Notes: generated by a model not told the origin, from the sequence alone. DNA of 64,000 nt from CAISIP01 sp031396205 (GCA_031396205.1 JANNKH010000085.1:1-64000); one strand, 5' to 3'. Positions 24,168 through 33,840 are shown, numbered from the stretch's first letter. Numbers and translations: made by a program.

Positions 24168-25074
24168 GCTGCAATCCTTGCGTCCTGCATCTGGCGCCCG
24201 AGTCCATCGAGCTTGGCTTGGGACAGATAGCCATACCGGTTGACCCACAGGCGCATGGCGCCGGCGGCATCCCCATCGGCCGAGCGCGCAATGGCGGTAC
24301 GCTGGTGCACATCGGCCGGCGCGCCGTAACTGTGTACAAACGCGATCACCGGGACCATCGGAAGTGTCTGCCAGCGCGGACCAATCAAAACCCGAAAAAC
24401 GCGACAACGGCGTTGGAAACACCTGGGGCTCCAGCGCCCGGCGGGGACCTGGCGCCTGGTCCAGCGCCTGGCGATAGAGTCGCACAGCGCGCCGACGCCG
24501 GCACGCTTGCTCGCCCACAGCGGCGCGCCGTGCGCCTGGACATGGGGGCTGACCGGGCTGGCGTTGCGGTCGCCCCGATCCGGATGCGGCAATCGGTCCG
24601 GTCCCAGGCACTGGTCTTCTCGCACTGCGGTCGAAAACTGCACCCGGTACCTAGGCGGACTGGCTGCCATGACCTGCAGTACACCACCATGCCGCGTTTG
24701 CGCGCGGCCTCGATCACCTCATCGATCAGGCGTGGATGGGCAAGTGTCAAGGCGCCGCGCGCACCGGGTTGGTAGCGCAAGCCCTTGTAGCGGGCGCTGT
24801 CATGGACCAGCGACGGTGCGGTGCGCACCCAGGTCTCGTGCCATCCCCACAGCGCACGATCGCGCGGGCGGACCCGTCCGGCGTCGCCGTCCGCTGGCGG
24901 CTCGCACTCGCCTTCACCGCTGGGAGCGATCTCCAGCAAATAGGGGCTGGTGGCCAGCGCAGTGGCACCGGCTGCCTGCAGCCACTCGAGCACCGCGTCG
25001 ATGCCTTCGCACTGGAACCACTCGGGCATCACGGTGATGCCCAGCGAGTGCGTGCAAACCAGATTGGCGCTCAT
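24164..25074 (-). pseudogene. Frameshifted TIM-barrel hydrolase-like gene
   Basis: From the ATG at 25074 a credible protein runs to about 24680 (HSLGITVMPEWFQCEGIDAV, LEWLQAAGATALATSPYLLE, RKRGMVVY). The homologous continuation (VMAASPPRYRVQFSTAV, DQCLGPD, DRNASPVSPHV) then lies in another frame; one missing base near 24675 explains the shift. The C-terminal part (RTAIARSADGDAAGAMRLWV, NRYGYLSQAKLD) is in that same second frame, while the middle (24350-24550) is scrambled. The start suggests a (beta/alpha)8 glycosidase-like family, which I cannot name with certainty. The gene sits between the D-aminoacylase and GntR genes. Confidence 0.6.
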
Positions 25075-25077
25075 CGA

Positions 25078-25087
25078 ATACTAGTAT
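25078..25087. promoter_or_regulatory. AT-rich palindrome, candidate GntR operator
   Basis: ATACTAGTAT is a perfect palindrome within AATACTAGTATACAT, clearly AT-rich among GC-rich surroundings, and lies just upstream of the frameshifted hydrolase gene. GntR/FCD regulators often bind sites of this TAGTATAC type. The neighbouring GntR gene makes it a reasonable target. Confidence 0.4.
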
Positions 25088-25225
25088 ACATGCCTGCCCA
25101 TAGCCTGTTGCCCGCGCCATCTGCGGCGCAGGGCGCGCCCTGGCACATGGCTCGGCGGCTCGGCCGGGGCGGCGCCGCTACTGGGCTTTTGCGTCGCGAT
25201 GCTGTGGCAATGGCAATGACCGTGC

Positions 25226-26977
25226 CTAGGTCTGTGGCCGCCCGGCACGCACCAACCGGCCCGGCCGTGCATGGGTGATCACGCTTTCGCGCTGCACGCA
25301 ATGGCCGGCCACCCAACTCCCCACATACCCCTGCGCCGTCTGCACAAACCGTTTGCCCCCGGCCGGCAAGTCGCGCAGCAGCCGCGGTCTGGGAAGAGCC
25401 AGGCGTGACGGATCCAGCAGGTTCAGGTCGGCGCGCTGGCCCGGCGCAATCCGCCCTCGATCACGCAGCCCCAGGTAGTCGGCATTGCGCGCACTGAGCA
25501 TCTGCACCGCCTGCTGCACGCGCATGTGCCCCTTGGCGACCCAATGTGTCAACAGGAAGGTCGAAAAACTGGCGTCGCAGATCGTGCCGACATGGGCGCC
25601 GGCGTCGCCCAGGCTGAACAGGGCGCGCGGATGGCGCAGCATCTCGCCAACGGCATCGAGGTTGCCCTCGTTGTAATTGAAGATCGGGAAGTACAGCAGA
25701 TTGCCGCCGTCGCCTTCGCACAGGTAGTCGTAGATCGCCGCCAGTGGCGCAATGCCCTGGCGCCTGGCTCGCAGCAGCATCGAATCTGCCAGCGCGGGCT
25801 CGTAATCGGGTATGTCGGCAAGCGGGAACATGCGCGCCGAGATCAAGTCGATGCGCGCCAGCAGCAGGTCGATCAGCGGCGGCGCGGCCGAGCCATCGCC
25901 GGCCAACGGCTCGGATTTCTCGGACAACACGCGCGAGCGCCGCGCAGCATCGCGCAGTGCCGCCGCGCGTTCGGCCAGCGGCAGGCGCGACACCTCCTTG
26001 TAGCCGGGAAAGCCGATGAACGGATGGAAGCTCGCGTCCAGGCCCATGATCACGCCGATGCCGCGCGCACCGGCCTGCAGGTACATCGGCAAACCCCGCG
26101 CAACGGCGGCCTCGAGTCGGCGCGCGACCGCCTTGTATTGTTCACCGCCCGGGTCGCGCTGCAGCCAGGTCATCGCCAGCGGGCGCCCGCTGGCCTGTGC
26201 CAGCTGCTCGACCAGGTCGAACTCGGGATCGAAGCGCTCGGGCGAACGCAACACATCGAAATCGCTGACCAGCTGCACCACGCCATGGTCCAGGCCGTCG
26301 AACGCATGCGCCAGGCCGGTCAGCTCGGCAGCGTCGGCCTCCGAGGCGGGCGTTTCCTGGCCCTTGGAGGTGCGGTGGTTGTCGCTGCGCCCGGTCGAAA
26401 AGCCGATCGCCCCGGCGACCAGCGCCTCGCGCAACAGCCCGCGCATCTGCATTACGTCAGCGGGCGTTGCCACCTCATGGCCACGGGCGCGCTCGCCCAT
26501 CACGTACATGCGCAGCGGGTCATGCGGCACCAGGCAGGCGAAGTCCAGGCTGTGCGGCATCGCGGCGAGCCGGTCCATGTATTGCGGAAAACTCGACCAC
26601 GCAAAGTCGATGCCCTCGGCCAGCGCCACCCCGGGAATGTCCTCGACACCCTCCATCAGGCTGATCAGCCGGTCCTGTTCGCCGGCACGTAACGGCGCGA
26701 ATCCGACGCCGCAGTTGCCCATGACCAGCGTCGTCACACCGTGGTGGATGCTGGGCGAAAACGTCTGGTCCCAGCTCGCCTGGCCGTCGTAGTGGGTGTG
26801 GATGTCGACAAAGCCGGGCGTAAGCCAGGCGCCTGCGGCATCGATGGTTTCCCTGGCGCCGCCATGCAACTTGCCCACTTCGGCGATCATGCCGTCGCGG
26901 ATGCCGACGTCGGCGGTCATGGGCTCGCCACCCATGCCATCGACCACGGTGGCCGATTGGATCAACAGGTCAAACAT
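25226..26977 (-). CDS. N-acyl-D-amino-acid deacylase family amidohydrolase
   Basis: The 583-residue protein belongs to the amidohydrolase-3/D-aminoacylase group. The metal motif DIHTHYDGQ lies near residue 70, then GNCGVGFAP with the bridging cysteine region, GAIGFSTGR, and LGDAGAHVG near the C-terminus with the conserved Asp. It hydrolyses N-acyl-D-amino acids or related amides with zinc. The ATG at 26977 follows GGAG and overlaps the end of the symporter gene by eight bases. In context it probably acts on the compound taken up by that symporter. The exact substrate is not known. Confidence 0.85.
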   Translation of the reverse strand: MFDLLIQSATVVDGMGGEPMTADVGIRDGMIAEVGKLHGGARETIDAAGAWLTPGFVDIHTHYDGQASWDQTFSPSIHHGVTTLVMGNCGVGFAPLRAGEQDRLISLMEGVEDIPGVALAEGIDFAWSSFPQYMDRLAAMPHSLDFACLVPHDPLRMYVMGERARGHEVATPADVMQMRGLLREALVAGAIGFSTGRSDNHRTSKGQETPASEADAAELTGLAHAFDGLDHGVVQLVSDFDVLRSPERFDPEFDLVEQLAQASGRPLAMTWLQRDPGGEQYKAVARRLEAAVARGLPMYLQAGARGIGVIMGLDASFHPFIGFPGYKEVSRLPLAERAAALRDAARRSRVLSEKSEPLAGDGSAAPPLIDLLLARIDLISARMFPLADIPDYEPALADSMLLRARRQGIAPLAAIYDYLCEGDGGNLLYFPIFNYNEGNLDAVGEMLRHPRALFSLGDAGAHVGTICDASFSTFLLTHWVAKGHMRVQQAVQMLSARNADYLGLRDRGRIAPGQRADLNLLDPSRLALPRPRLLRDLPAGGKRFVQTAQGYVGSWVAGHCVQRESVITHARPGRLVRAGRPQT

Positions 26978-27863
26978 GTCGGGTCTCCATTTCCGGTAGC
27001 AGGATCGGCGCGCGGCGCCACCACAACGCACATGCCAGCCCACTGACGATATGCCACATGCCCCACAGGCTGGCGACGATCACCATACCCAGGTCGGACT
27101 GGAACTGCAGGGCGATGATGCCCAGCGCCAAGCCGGAGTTCTGCATGCCGCCCTCGATCATCACCGCGCGCCGGTCGACCACGCTGATGCGCATCGCCTG
27201 GCTGGTCAGGTAGCCGAACAACAGGCCGCTGGCATTGTGCAGGATGACGATCAGCAGCATCGGCAACAGGCCCAGTGTGAGCAGCTGGCGCTCCTTGATC
27301 AGACCCACCGCGATGAATGCAAAGAGTGCGAACAAGGAGAAGCGACCCAGGGGCTTGCGCATGCGCGCGGAAAGAGCGGGCCGACGGTGTGTCAGCGTCA
27401 GACCCGCGGCCATCGGGATGGCGAGCAGCGCCAGCAGGCTGAACCAGATGCCGGACGGATCGATGTCGAGCTGTTGCAGCCAGCCTGCGGTGGCCGGATT
27501 GCTGGCCACCATCCAGCTGAAGTTGAACGGCGTCAGCACGAGTGCCATCAGAGCCGCTACACAGGACACCGTCACCGACAGCGCCGTATTGCCGCGGCCG
27601 AAATGCGTCATGTAATTAGACAACGATCCGCCCGGACAGGCTGCGACCAGGATCATCGCCGTCTCGACGTTCGGCGGCAGATCCAGCGCCAGGGTCGCCA
27701 GCCAGGTGCCCACCGGCAGCAGCACAAACTGCGGAATCAGACCGGCGACCACCGCGCGCGGCATCGATGCCACGCGCCGGAAATCCTGCACGCGTAATTC
27801 CAGCGCCACCGAAAACACCATGGTCGCCAGCACCAGGCTCAGCGCGAATTGTTGTGACGTCAT
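26970..27863 (-). CDS. BASS-family (bile acid:sodium symporter-like) transporter
   Basis: The 297-residue, roughly ten-helix membrane protein has the family segments ACPGGSLSNYMTHFGRGNTA around residue 75-95 and EGGMQNSGLALGI near residue 238, both lining the substrate and sodium sites. Relatives import organic acids, pantoate or sterol acids with sodium. It is the first gene of the minus-strand catabolic cluster (symporter, deacylase, broken hydrolase, GntR, lactonase) and overlaps the next gene. Confidence 0.88.
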   Translation of the reverse strand: MTSQQFALSLVLATMVFSVALELRVQDFRRVASMPRAVVAGLIPQFVLLPVGTWLATLALDLPPNVETAMILVAACPGGSLSNYMTHFGRGNTALSVTVSCVAALMALVLTPFNFSWMVASNPATAGWLQQLDIDPSGIWFSLLALLAIPMAAGLTLTHRRPALSARMRKPLGRFSLFALFAFIAVGLIKERQLLTLGLLPMLLIVILHNASGLLFGYLTSQAMRISVVDRRAVMIEGGMQNSGLALGIIALQFQSDLGMVIVASLWGMWHIVSGLACALWWRRAPILLPEMETRHV

Positions 27864-28024
27864 CTGCGCGATGTCTCCTGGGTCGTACCGTCGTAGTATG
27901 TCGCGGCGTTGTGCGACACCCGCTGCACGTTGTTGACGGTGTCCCGCATTATCGACACGGCCTGGCGTGCCGCCTGCGCGACACCCGCGTCACGCACTAA
28001 CCATGTGGCAAGGCCGTTGTTCTG

Positions 28025-28500
28025 TCAACCCAGCACCTGCTTGCCGACCATGCCAAGCGCAAATCCCACCACGGCGCCGAGCGCCGGCGTCCAGTGCCGA
28101 CGCATGCGCGCCTGCGGTGCGATGTCCTGGAACACCAGATACAGGATACCGCCCAGGCCCAGACGCGGATCATGGCCGAACACCGCACCCAAGGCGATGG
28201 CCTCGGGGACGAAGTCCAGCATCATCGCCATCATCTGCGCATGGCTGCCGCCACGCCGGCTCAGCCAGGCGTCAAGCGCGCAAAAGGTCAGGCCGCCGGC
28301 CAGCAATACGCCCGCCAGCAGCCAGGCCGGCAGCTGCGACATGCCCAGCGGTAGCAAAGCGAATGCCACGGCTGCCACCAGAATGCCGCCACCAAAAGCC
28401 ACCACGCCGTGGACGAACTCGCGCTTGCCCGTGGTCTCGGCGCTGCCTTCCCACAAAGCCACCAGGCCACCGACGAACGCGGCGAACCCAGCCGACAGCC
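28025..28500 (-). pseudogene. ZIP-type metal transporter, internally shortened
   Basis: The frame from about 28500 reads LSRLSAGFAAFVGGLVALWE, HGVVAFGGGILVAAVAFALL and MMLDFVPEAIALGA, typical of ZIP permeases including the metal-binding helix with Glu. It then jumps to GGILYLVFQDIAPQARMRRH, the last part of the family. About 70-75 residues of a usual 230-250 are missing, including the second metal-binding helix. No ATG fits the N-terminus; the first usable start is GTG at 28462, inside the first helix region. The gene is read as an internal-deletion pseudogene. A naturally short variant cannot be excluded. Confidence 0.5.
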
Positions 28501-28503
28501 GGC

Positions 28504-30135
28504 TCAGCGTGGCGCCGAGCGCAGGGTGCGGCTGAGCAGCACGACCGGTATCAACCCGACCAGCACCAGCGCCAGCGAGGGCAAGGCGGCCTCGCCCAGG
28601 CGCTCATCACGTGCCAGCTGGTAGGCCACCACCGCCAGCGTGTCGGAGTCGAACGGTCGCAGCACCAGCGTCGCCGGCAACTCCTTCATCACGTCGACAA
28701 ACACCAGCAGCGCAGCCGCCGCGGTCGACCGTTTGAGGAGTGGCCAATGCACCCGCGCCATCAGCTGCAGTCCGTTGGCACCCAGCGTGCGGGCGGAGTC
28801 GTCGAAACTGGGCGGAATACGGGCATAGCCGCTTTGCACCGACTGCAGCGCGACGGCGCAGAACCGCACCAGGTAGGCCCACACCAGTCCGAACGAGGTC
28901 GCGGTAACCAGGTAGCCCAGTCCCAGTTGCGGCGCCGCCGCCTGCAGCCAGCCGACCGGCAACAGCAAGCCGACCACGATCACCGCGCCCGGAACCGCGT
29001 AGCCGAGCCCGACCAGTTGCGCCACGGCACGCGTGACCCGATCCGGCGTGCGGCGCAGGGCGAACGCCAACGCCAGCGCAATGCCAACCGACAACACTGC
29101 CGTGACCAGACCCAGGCGCAGGCTGTTGCCCGACCATTGCGCGAACTTGCCCCAGGCCAGCACCTCCCAGTCAGCGACCAGCGGTCGGAACATGAACAGC
29201 ACCGGCAACACGAAACCCATCAGCACCGGAACCAGGCACACCACCCAGGCCAGCCAGCGTGCGCCACCGCGCAGGCGTACCGGTTGCGCGTCGATGGCGC
29301 CCGCGCGCGCGCCACGGCCGCTGGCAAACCGCACGCGGCGCTGCGAGCGCTGCTCCAGATAGAGCAGCAGCGCCACCAGTGCGAGCAGCATCGTGGCCAG
29401 TTGCGCCGCGGCAAGCCGGTTGTCCATGGCCAGCCAGGCCTTGTAGATACCGGCGGTGAAGGTCTGGATGCCGAAATAACTCGACACGCCGAAGTCCGCC
29501 AGCGTCTCCATCAACGCCAGCGCCGCGCCCGCCGCCACGGCCGGACGGGCCAGCGGCAAGGCCACCTCGCGAATGCGCCGCGACAAGGGCGCGCCCAGCA
29601 GACGTGCCGCCTCCATCAGGTGCGCGGCGCGTTCGCTCAGGGCGCTGCGCGCCAGCAGGTAGACATAGGGATAGAGCGCAAAGGTGAACACCCAGGCCGC
29701 ACCGCCCAGGCTGCGCACCTCGGGCAACATGCGACCTTCCAGACCGGTCAGGTTGCGCAGGCTGTTTTGCAGCGGACCACCGAACTGCAGGAAGTCGGTA
29801 TAGGCATAGGCAACCACGTAGGCCGGCATGGCCAGCGGCAGCAACAGCGCCCATTCCAGCGTGCGCCGGCCGGGAAAATCAAACAGCGTGACCGCGGCCG
29901 CCGTTGCCGAGCCCACCACGACGACCCCCAGCGCGACCAGCACGCACAAGGCCAGCGTGGTCCACAGGTACTCGGGCAGCACCGTGCGCGCCATCTCCCC
30001 CAGTATCTGCGCATTGGTCGCATCCCACTGCAACCAGGATGCCAGCACCGCCAGCACCGGCAGGCTCAGCAGCATCGCAAACAACACGAACAGGGGTTGG
30101 GAGAGCCGGCCAAGCGGCATGGAGCGACCAATCAC
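28504..30135 (-). CDS. Ferric iron ABC transporter permease (FbpB type)
   Basis: The 543-residue protein has twelve predicted helices in two homologous halves, each with an ABC permease EAA-type loop (MEAARLLGAPLSRRIREVAL in the first; DDSARTLGANGLQLMARVHW in the second). This double-length form is typical of FbpB/SfuB/AfuB ferric permeases. It starts at GTG 30135 or ATG 30120. It is divergent from the ATPase gene, with a Fur-box-like site between them. The periplasmic binding protein FbpA is not in the window. Confidence 0.87.
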   Translation of the reverse strand: MIGRSMPLGRLSQPLFVLFAMLLSLPVLAVLASWLQWDATNAQILGEMARTVLPEYLWTTLALCVLVALGVVVVGSATAAAVTLFDFPGRRTLEWALLLPLAMPAYVVAYAYTDFLQFGGPLQNSLRNLTGLEGRMLPEVRSLGGAAWVFTFALYPYVYLLARSALSERAAHLMEAARLLGAPLSRRIREVALPLARPAVAAGAALALMETLADFGVSSYFGIQTFTAGIYKAWLAMDNRLAAAQLATMLLALVALLLYLEQRSQRRVRFASGRGARAGAIDAQPVRLRGGARWLAWVVCLVPVLMGFVLPVLFMFRPLVADWEVLAWGKFAQWSGNSLRLGLVTAVLSVGIALALAFALRRTPDRVTRAVAQLVGLGYAVPGAVIVVGLLLPVGWLQAAAPQLGLGYLVTATSFGLVWAYLVRFCAVALQSVQSGYARIPPSFDDSARTLGANGLQLMARVHWPLLKRSTAAAALLVFVDVMKELPATLVLRPFDSDTLAVVAYQLARDERLGEAALPSLALVLVGLIPVVLLSRTLRSAPR

Positions 30136-30145
30136 ATTCAGATCA

Positions 30146-30164
30146 AATGAGAATTGTAATCATC
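30146..30164. promoter_or_regulatory. Candidate Fur box between divergent iron-transport genes
   Basis: AATGAGAATTGTAATCATC matches the 19-base betaproteobacterial/enterobacterial Fur pattern AATGATAATCATTATCATT at 14 of 19 positions and is the only AT-rich patch in this 41-base gap. It could repress both the permease and the ATPase genes when iron is plentiful. Confidence 0.6.
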
Positions 30165-30176
30165 TAGAATCGGCCC

Positions 30177-31379
30177 ATGTTTCTCGAAGTGGCACAGCTT
30201 GAGGTACGGTACGCTGGCGCGGCCAAACCGGCTGTGCATGGCGTGACGTTCGGCTTGCAGGCGGGCGAGATCGGCGTGCTGATCGGCCCATCGGGCTGCG
30301 GCAAGACCACCTTGCTGCGTGCCGTGGCCGGGCTCGAGCGCGCCAGTGCCGGCATGATCCGGCTGGGCGATGCGCTGGTCAGCAGCGCCGCGCAGCATCT
30401 GCCCGCCGAAACCCGGCGCATCGGCATGGTGTTCCAGGATTACGCGCTGTTCCCGCACCTGGATGTCGGCCGCAACGTCGGTTTCGGCATCCACCACCTG
30501 CCCCGCTCACAACGCGACAAGCGCATTGCCGAGGTACTGGAACTGGTCGGCCTGGCCGGCTACGACAGCCGTTTCGCACACGAACTCTCCGGCGGCCAGC
30601 AACAGCGCGTCGCGCTGGCCCGCGCGCTGGCGCCGGCCCCGCAACTGCTGTTGCTGGACGAGCCGTTCTCCAACCTGGACGTCGACCTGCGCGAACGGCT
30701 GGCGATAGAAGTACGTGCGATTCTCAAGGCGGCCAACGCAACGGCGCTGTTCGTCACCCACGACCAGCTCGAGGCATTTGCGGTCGGAGACCGCATCGGC
30801 GTGATGCAGGACGGTGCGCTGCACCAATGGGACGACGCCTACACGCTGTACCACCGGCCGGCGACACGCTTCGTGGCGGACTTCATCGGCCATGGCGTGT
30901 TTACCCCGGCTACGATCAGTGAGGTCGACGGTCAGGTGGTGGTGCAGACCGCGCTGGGCAACCTGACCGACATCGCCGAATGCCCGCTGCCCTGCGCCTT
31001 CGACTCCGGCCGGTGCGACGTGCTGCTGCGCGCCGACGACATCGTGCATGACGATGACGCGCCGGTGAAGGCCCAGATCGTGCGCAAGGCGTTTCGCGGC
31101 TCGGAATTCCTGTACACGCTGCGCCTGCGCAGCGGCGAGACCGTACTGGCCCATGTGCCCAGCCACCATGACCACCGCATCGGTGAGTGGATCGGCATCC
31201 GCGCCGAGGTCGACCATGTGGTCACCTTCGACAGGGCCTGCCCGCTCGACCAGCGCGCCATGTGCCAGCTGCCGTGCCAGGCACGCACGGGTGGCGCCTG
31301 TGACCGCGTGACAACGGACAGCACCGTCAATCCTCCCATTTCCCTGACCGCCTCCCGCCATACGCCAGCGCGGCCCTGA
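30177..31379 (+). CDS. Ferric iron ABC transporter ATP-binding protein (FbpC type)
   Basis: The 400-residue protein has Walker A GPSGCGKTT, Q-loop VFQDYALFPH, signature LSGGQQQR, Walker B LLLLDEP and H-loop THDQLEA. A long C-terminal regulatory domain typical of FbpC follows, and the last 30 residues are an irregular extension. It energises the FbpB-type permease encoded divergently, about 40 bases away. A shared Fur-like site suggests iron repression. Confidence 0.88.
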   Translation: MFLEVAQLEVRYAGAAKPAVHGVTFGLQAGEIGVLIGPSGCGKTTLLRAVAGLERASAGMIRLGDALVSSAAQHLPAETRRIGMVFQDYALFPHLDVGRNVGFGIHHLPRSQRDKRIAEVLELVGLAGYDSRFAHELSGGQQQRVALARALAPAPQLLLLDEPFSNLDVDLRERLAIEVRAILKAANATALFVTHDQLEAFAVGDRIGVMQDGALHQWDDAYTLYHRPATRFVADFIGHGVFTPATISEVDGQVVVQTALGNLTDIAECPLPCAFDSGRCDVLLRADDIVHDDDAPVKAQIVRKAFRGSEFLYTLRLRSGETVLAHVPSHHDHRIGEWIGIRAEVDHVVTFDRACPLDQRAMCQLPCQARTGGACDRVTTDSTVNPPISLTASRHTPARP

Positions 31380-31431
31380 GGGCGTCCGCGCCTCGGGCGG
31401 ACACGACACACGGCGCTGGCGGCACAACCGG

Positions 31432-32223
31432 TCATGACCAGCCCGCGTCGACAACGAACTCCTGCGCGGTCACCATGCGCGCAGTGTCGGCCGCCAGGAA
31501 CATCACCATGTTCGCAATGTCGGCACCGATGATGCGCCCCGGCAAACACTGGTTCTGCTCGAGCCGGCGCTCGCCCTCTGCATCCAGCCACAGGCTCACC
31601 TGGCGCTCGGTCATCACCCAACCCGGCACCACGCAATTGACACGGATGTTGTCCTTGCCCAATTCGCCTGCCAGCACACGGGTAAAACCCAGCATCGCCG
31701 ACTTGCAACTGGCATACACCGCGTAGCCGGTGCCCTTGATTTTCCAGCTCGCCGAGCCCATGTTGATGATTGCTCCCCCGCCGCGTGCGCGCATGCTGGA
31801 GAGCACCGCCTGCATCGCGAAAAAATGCGGCCGCAGGTTGATTGCCACACGCTCGTCGAAATACTCCGGCGTCACGCTCTCGAGTGTGTGGCGCTCATCG
31901 TTGGCCACGTTGTTGACCAGCACATCGACGCCGCCGAGGTGGTCGATCAGCGTCGTCATTGTCGTGCGCAGGGCGGACACGTCGGTGACGTCACACGCAA
32001 CAAAATGGACCCCCGCATGCGCATCGACCAGCGCCTGCCCGGCGGCGGCATCGCGGTCCACGAATCCGACCTTGCAACCCTGTGCGGCGAACGATCGCAC
32101 CATGTCGGCGCCGATGCCGCTGGCGCCACCGGTGATAAGCACACCGCGCTCGCGCAGGCTGTTGAAGGTGACGCCTGCGAAAGCGACGTCAGGTATGGCG
32201 TTGGGCTTCATGGTCGGTGACAT
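31432..32223 (-). CDS. Short-chain dehydrogenase/reductase (classical SDR)
   Basis: The 263-residue protein has the classical SDR order: TGGASGIG cofactor motif near residue 32, DVTD adenine-site motif, LVNNVAND (in place of NNAG), Ser in MGSASWK, and YASCK carrying the catalytic Tyr and Lys. The C-terminal LPGRIIGADIANMVMFLAAD is family-typical. It resembles sugar dehydrogenases of the L-rhamnose/D-xylose type, but the substrate is not assigned. It stands alone between the iron transporter and the MATE gene. Confidence 0.85.
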   Translation of the reverse strand: MSPTMKPNAIPDVAFAGVTFNSLRERGVLITGGASGIGADMVRSFAAQGCKVGFVDRDAAAGQALVDAHAGVHFVACDVTDVSALRTTMTTLIDHLGGVDVLVNNVANDERHTLESVTPEYFDERVAINLRPHFFAMQAVLSSMRARGGGAIINMGSASWKIKGTGYAVYASCKSAMLGFTRVLAGELGKDNIRVNCVVPGWVMTERQVSLWLDAEGERRLEQNQCLPGRIIGADIANMVMFLAADTARMVTAQEFVVDAGWS

Positions 32224-32395
32224 TGGATGTGACGGTTGACGGCAAGCGCATGGTATACGGTCCGCCGGCTCGGACGGCGCCGTTGACAGGCGCGTGCATG
32301 CCAGCGCTACCGCCGTGATCGACGCGCCTGGCGTCTATCATCTGACGGCCAGCCCGCCAACCACAATCCGGCCACGGCCGCATGCGCTCCTCCCC

Positions 32396-33727
32396 ATGAC
32401 CACGACGACTACCGCCGCCGCGGCACCGATCAGCCACCGCATGGTGCTCGCCATTGCGCTGCCGATCATGCTATCGAACGTGTCGACGCCGCTGCTCGGT
32501 GCGGTCGATACCGCGGTCGTCGGACAAATACCGGACCCGGCCTACATCGGCGCGGTCGCCGTTGGATCGCTGGTGTTTACATTCGTGTTCTGGGCCTTCG
32601 GTTTCCTGCGCATGGGCACGACCGGGTTGACCGCGCAGGCGCTGGGCGCCAACAACACCGACGAGTTGGTGGCCTCGTTGGGCCGCGCCCTGCTGGTCGC
32701 GCTGGTCGCCGGCAGCCTGATGGTCGTGCTGCAATGGCCGATCCGCGAGGCCGCATTCGCGCTGCTGCATGCCAGCGCCAACGTGGAGCAGCTGGGACGC
32801 GCCTATTTTGATATTCGCATCTGGTCGGCCCCGGCCACGCTGGTCAACTACGCCTTGCTGGGCTGGTTTATCGGGCTGGGACGCACCGACATCGCCCTGG
32901 TTTTGCAATTGCTGCTGAACTTGAGCAACATCGCGCTCGACCTGTGGTTCGTGCTCGGCCTGGGTTGGGATGTGCGTGGCGTGGCAGCCGGCACGGTATT
33001 GGCCGAGGTGTTGGCCGCGGCCGTTGGCCTGGTCCTGGCGCTGCGCCATGCACGGTCCCTGGGCGCAAGCTGGTCGATCCCGCGCCTGCTGGCGCCCAGG
33101 CAACTCAGGCGCACCCTCCTTGTCAACAGCGACATCATGGTGCGATCGCTGGCCTTGATCTTCGTATTCGTATGGTTCATGGCCCAGGGTGCGGCCCAGG
33201 GCGATGTGCGACTGGCGGCCAACGCGGTGCTGATGCAGTTCGTTTCGGTCAGCGCCTATTTCCTGGACGGACTTGCATTTGCCGCCGAGGCGCTGGTCGG
33301 GCGCGCGGTCGGCGCCCTGCGACGCGCCAGCGTGGCGTCCGCAGCGGCATTGACCAGCATCTGGGCCGGCGCTGTGGCGGCCTGCATCACGCTGCTGCTG
33401 TGGCTGTTCGGCCCGACACTGATCGATCTGCTGAGCGTGGATACCGCCGTACGCGAAGCCGCCCGCAGCTATCTGCCCTGGGCCATCGGCGCGCCGCTGA
33501 TGGGCGTCTGCGCGTTCCAGCTCGACGGCATCTTCATCGGCGCCACCCGCACCGCCGACATGCGCAATGCGATGCTGCTGTCGGGCGCCCTGTTTCTGCT
33601 GGCATGGTGGCTGCTGCAGCCGTGGGAAAACCATGGCCTGTGGGCCGCGTTGTACGTCAACTACATCGCGCGCACCGTGACGCTGGGGTGGCACTATCCG
33701 GCCTTGTTGCGGTCAGTGCCAGCTTAG
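32396..33727 (+). CDS. MATE family efflux transporter (DinF subgroup)
   Basis: The 443-residue, twelve-helix protein starts at the ATG at 32396 (MTTTTTAAAAP, then helix 1 with LPIMLSNVSTPLLGAVDTAV). The conserved VDTAVVGQ of the DinF/NorM-like group and the mirrored second half (NSDIMVRSLALIF, DGLAFAAEALVGRAVG) are clear. It exports cationic or oxidised compounds using Na+ or H+. It is divergent from the SDR gene. Confidence 0.88.
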   Translation: MTTTTTAAAAPISHRMVLAIALPIMLSNVSTPLLGAVDTAVVGQIPDPAYIGAVAVGSLVFTFVFWAFGFLRMGTTGLTAQALGANNTDELVASLGRALLVALVAGSLMVVLQWPIREAAFALLHASANVEQLGRAYFDIRIWSAPATLVNYALLGWFIGLGRTDIALVLQLLLNLSNIALDLWFVLGLGWDVRGVAAGTVLAEVLAAAVGLVLALRHARSLGASWSIPRLLAPRQLRRTLLVNSDIMVRSLALIFVFVWFMAQGAAQGDVRLAANAVLMQFVSVSAYFLDGLAFAAEALVGRAVGALRRASVASAAALTSIWAGAVAACITLLLWLFGPTLIDLLSVDTAVREAARSYLPWAIGAPLMGVCAFQLDGIFIGATRTADMRNAMLLSGALFLLAWWLLQPWENHGLWAALYVNYIARTVTLGWHYPALLRSVPA

Positions 33728-33840
33728 GTCACTGACCCTGCCCCAAGCCAAGATCTGCCGTTGCTAACCAAGCCACGATGCGCTGGTGGCGCCGCGTTTC
33801 TACAATGGTGCGATACCTGAGATCGAACAAGGAGCATCCC

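Noticed and set aside
30165..30176. TCTAGA in the fbp intergenic region as part of a separate operator
   Set aside because: A six-base palindrome next to the Fur-like site is too short to claim independently.
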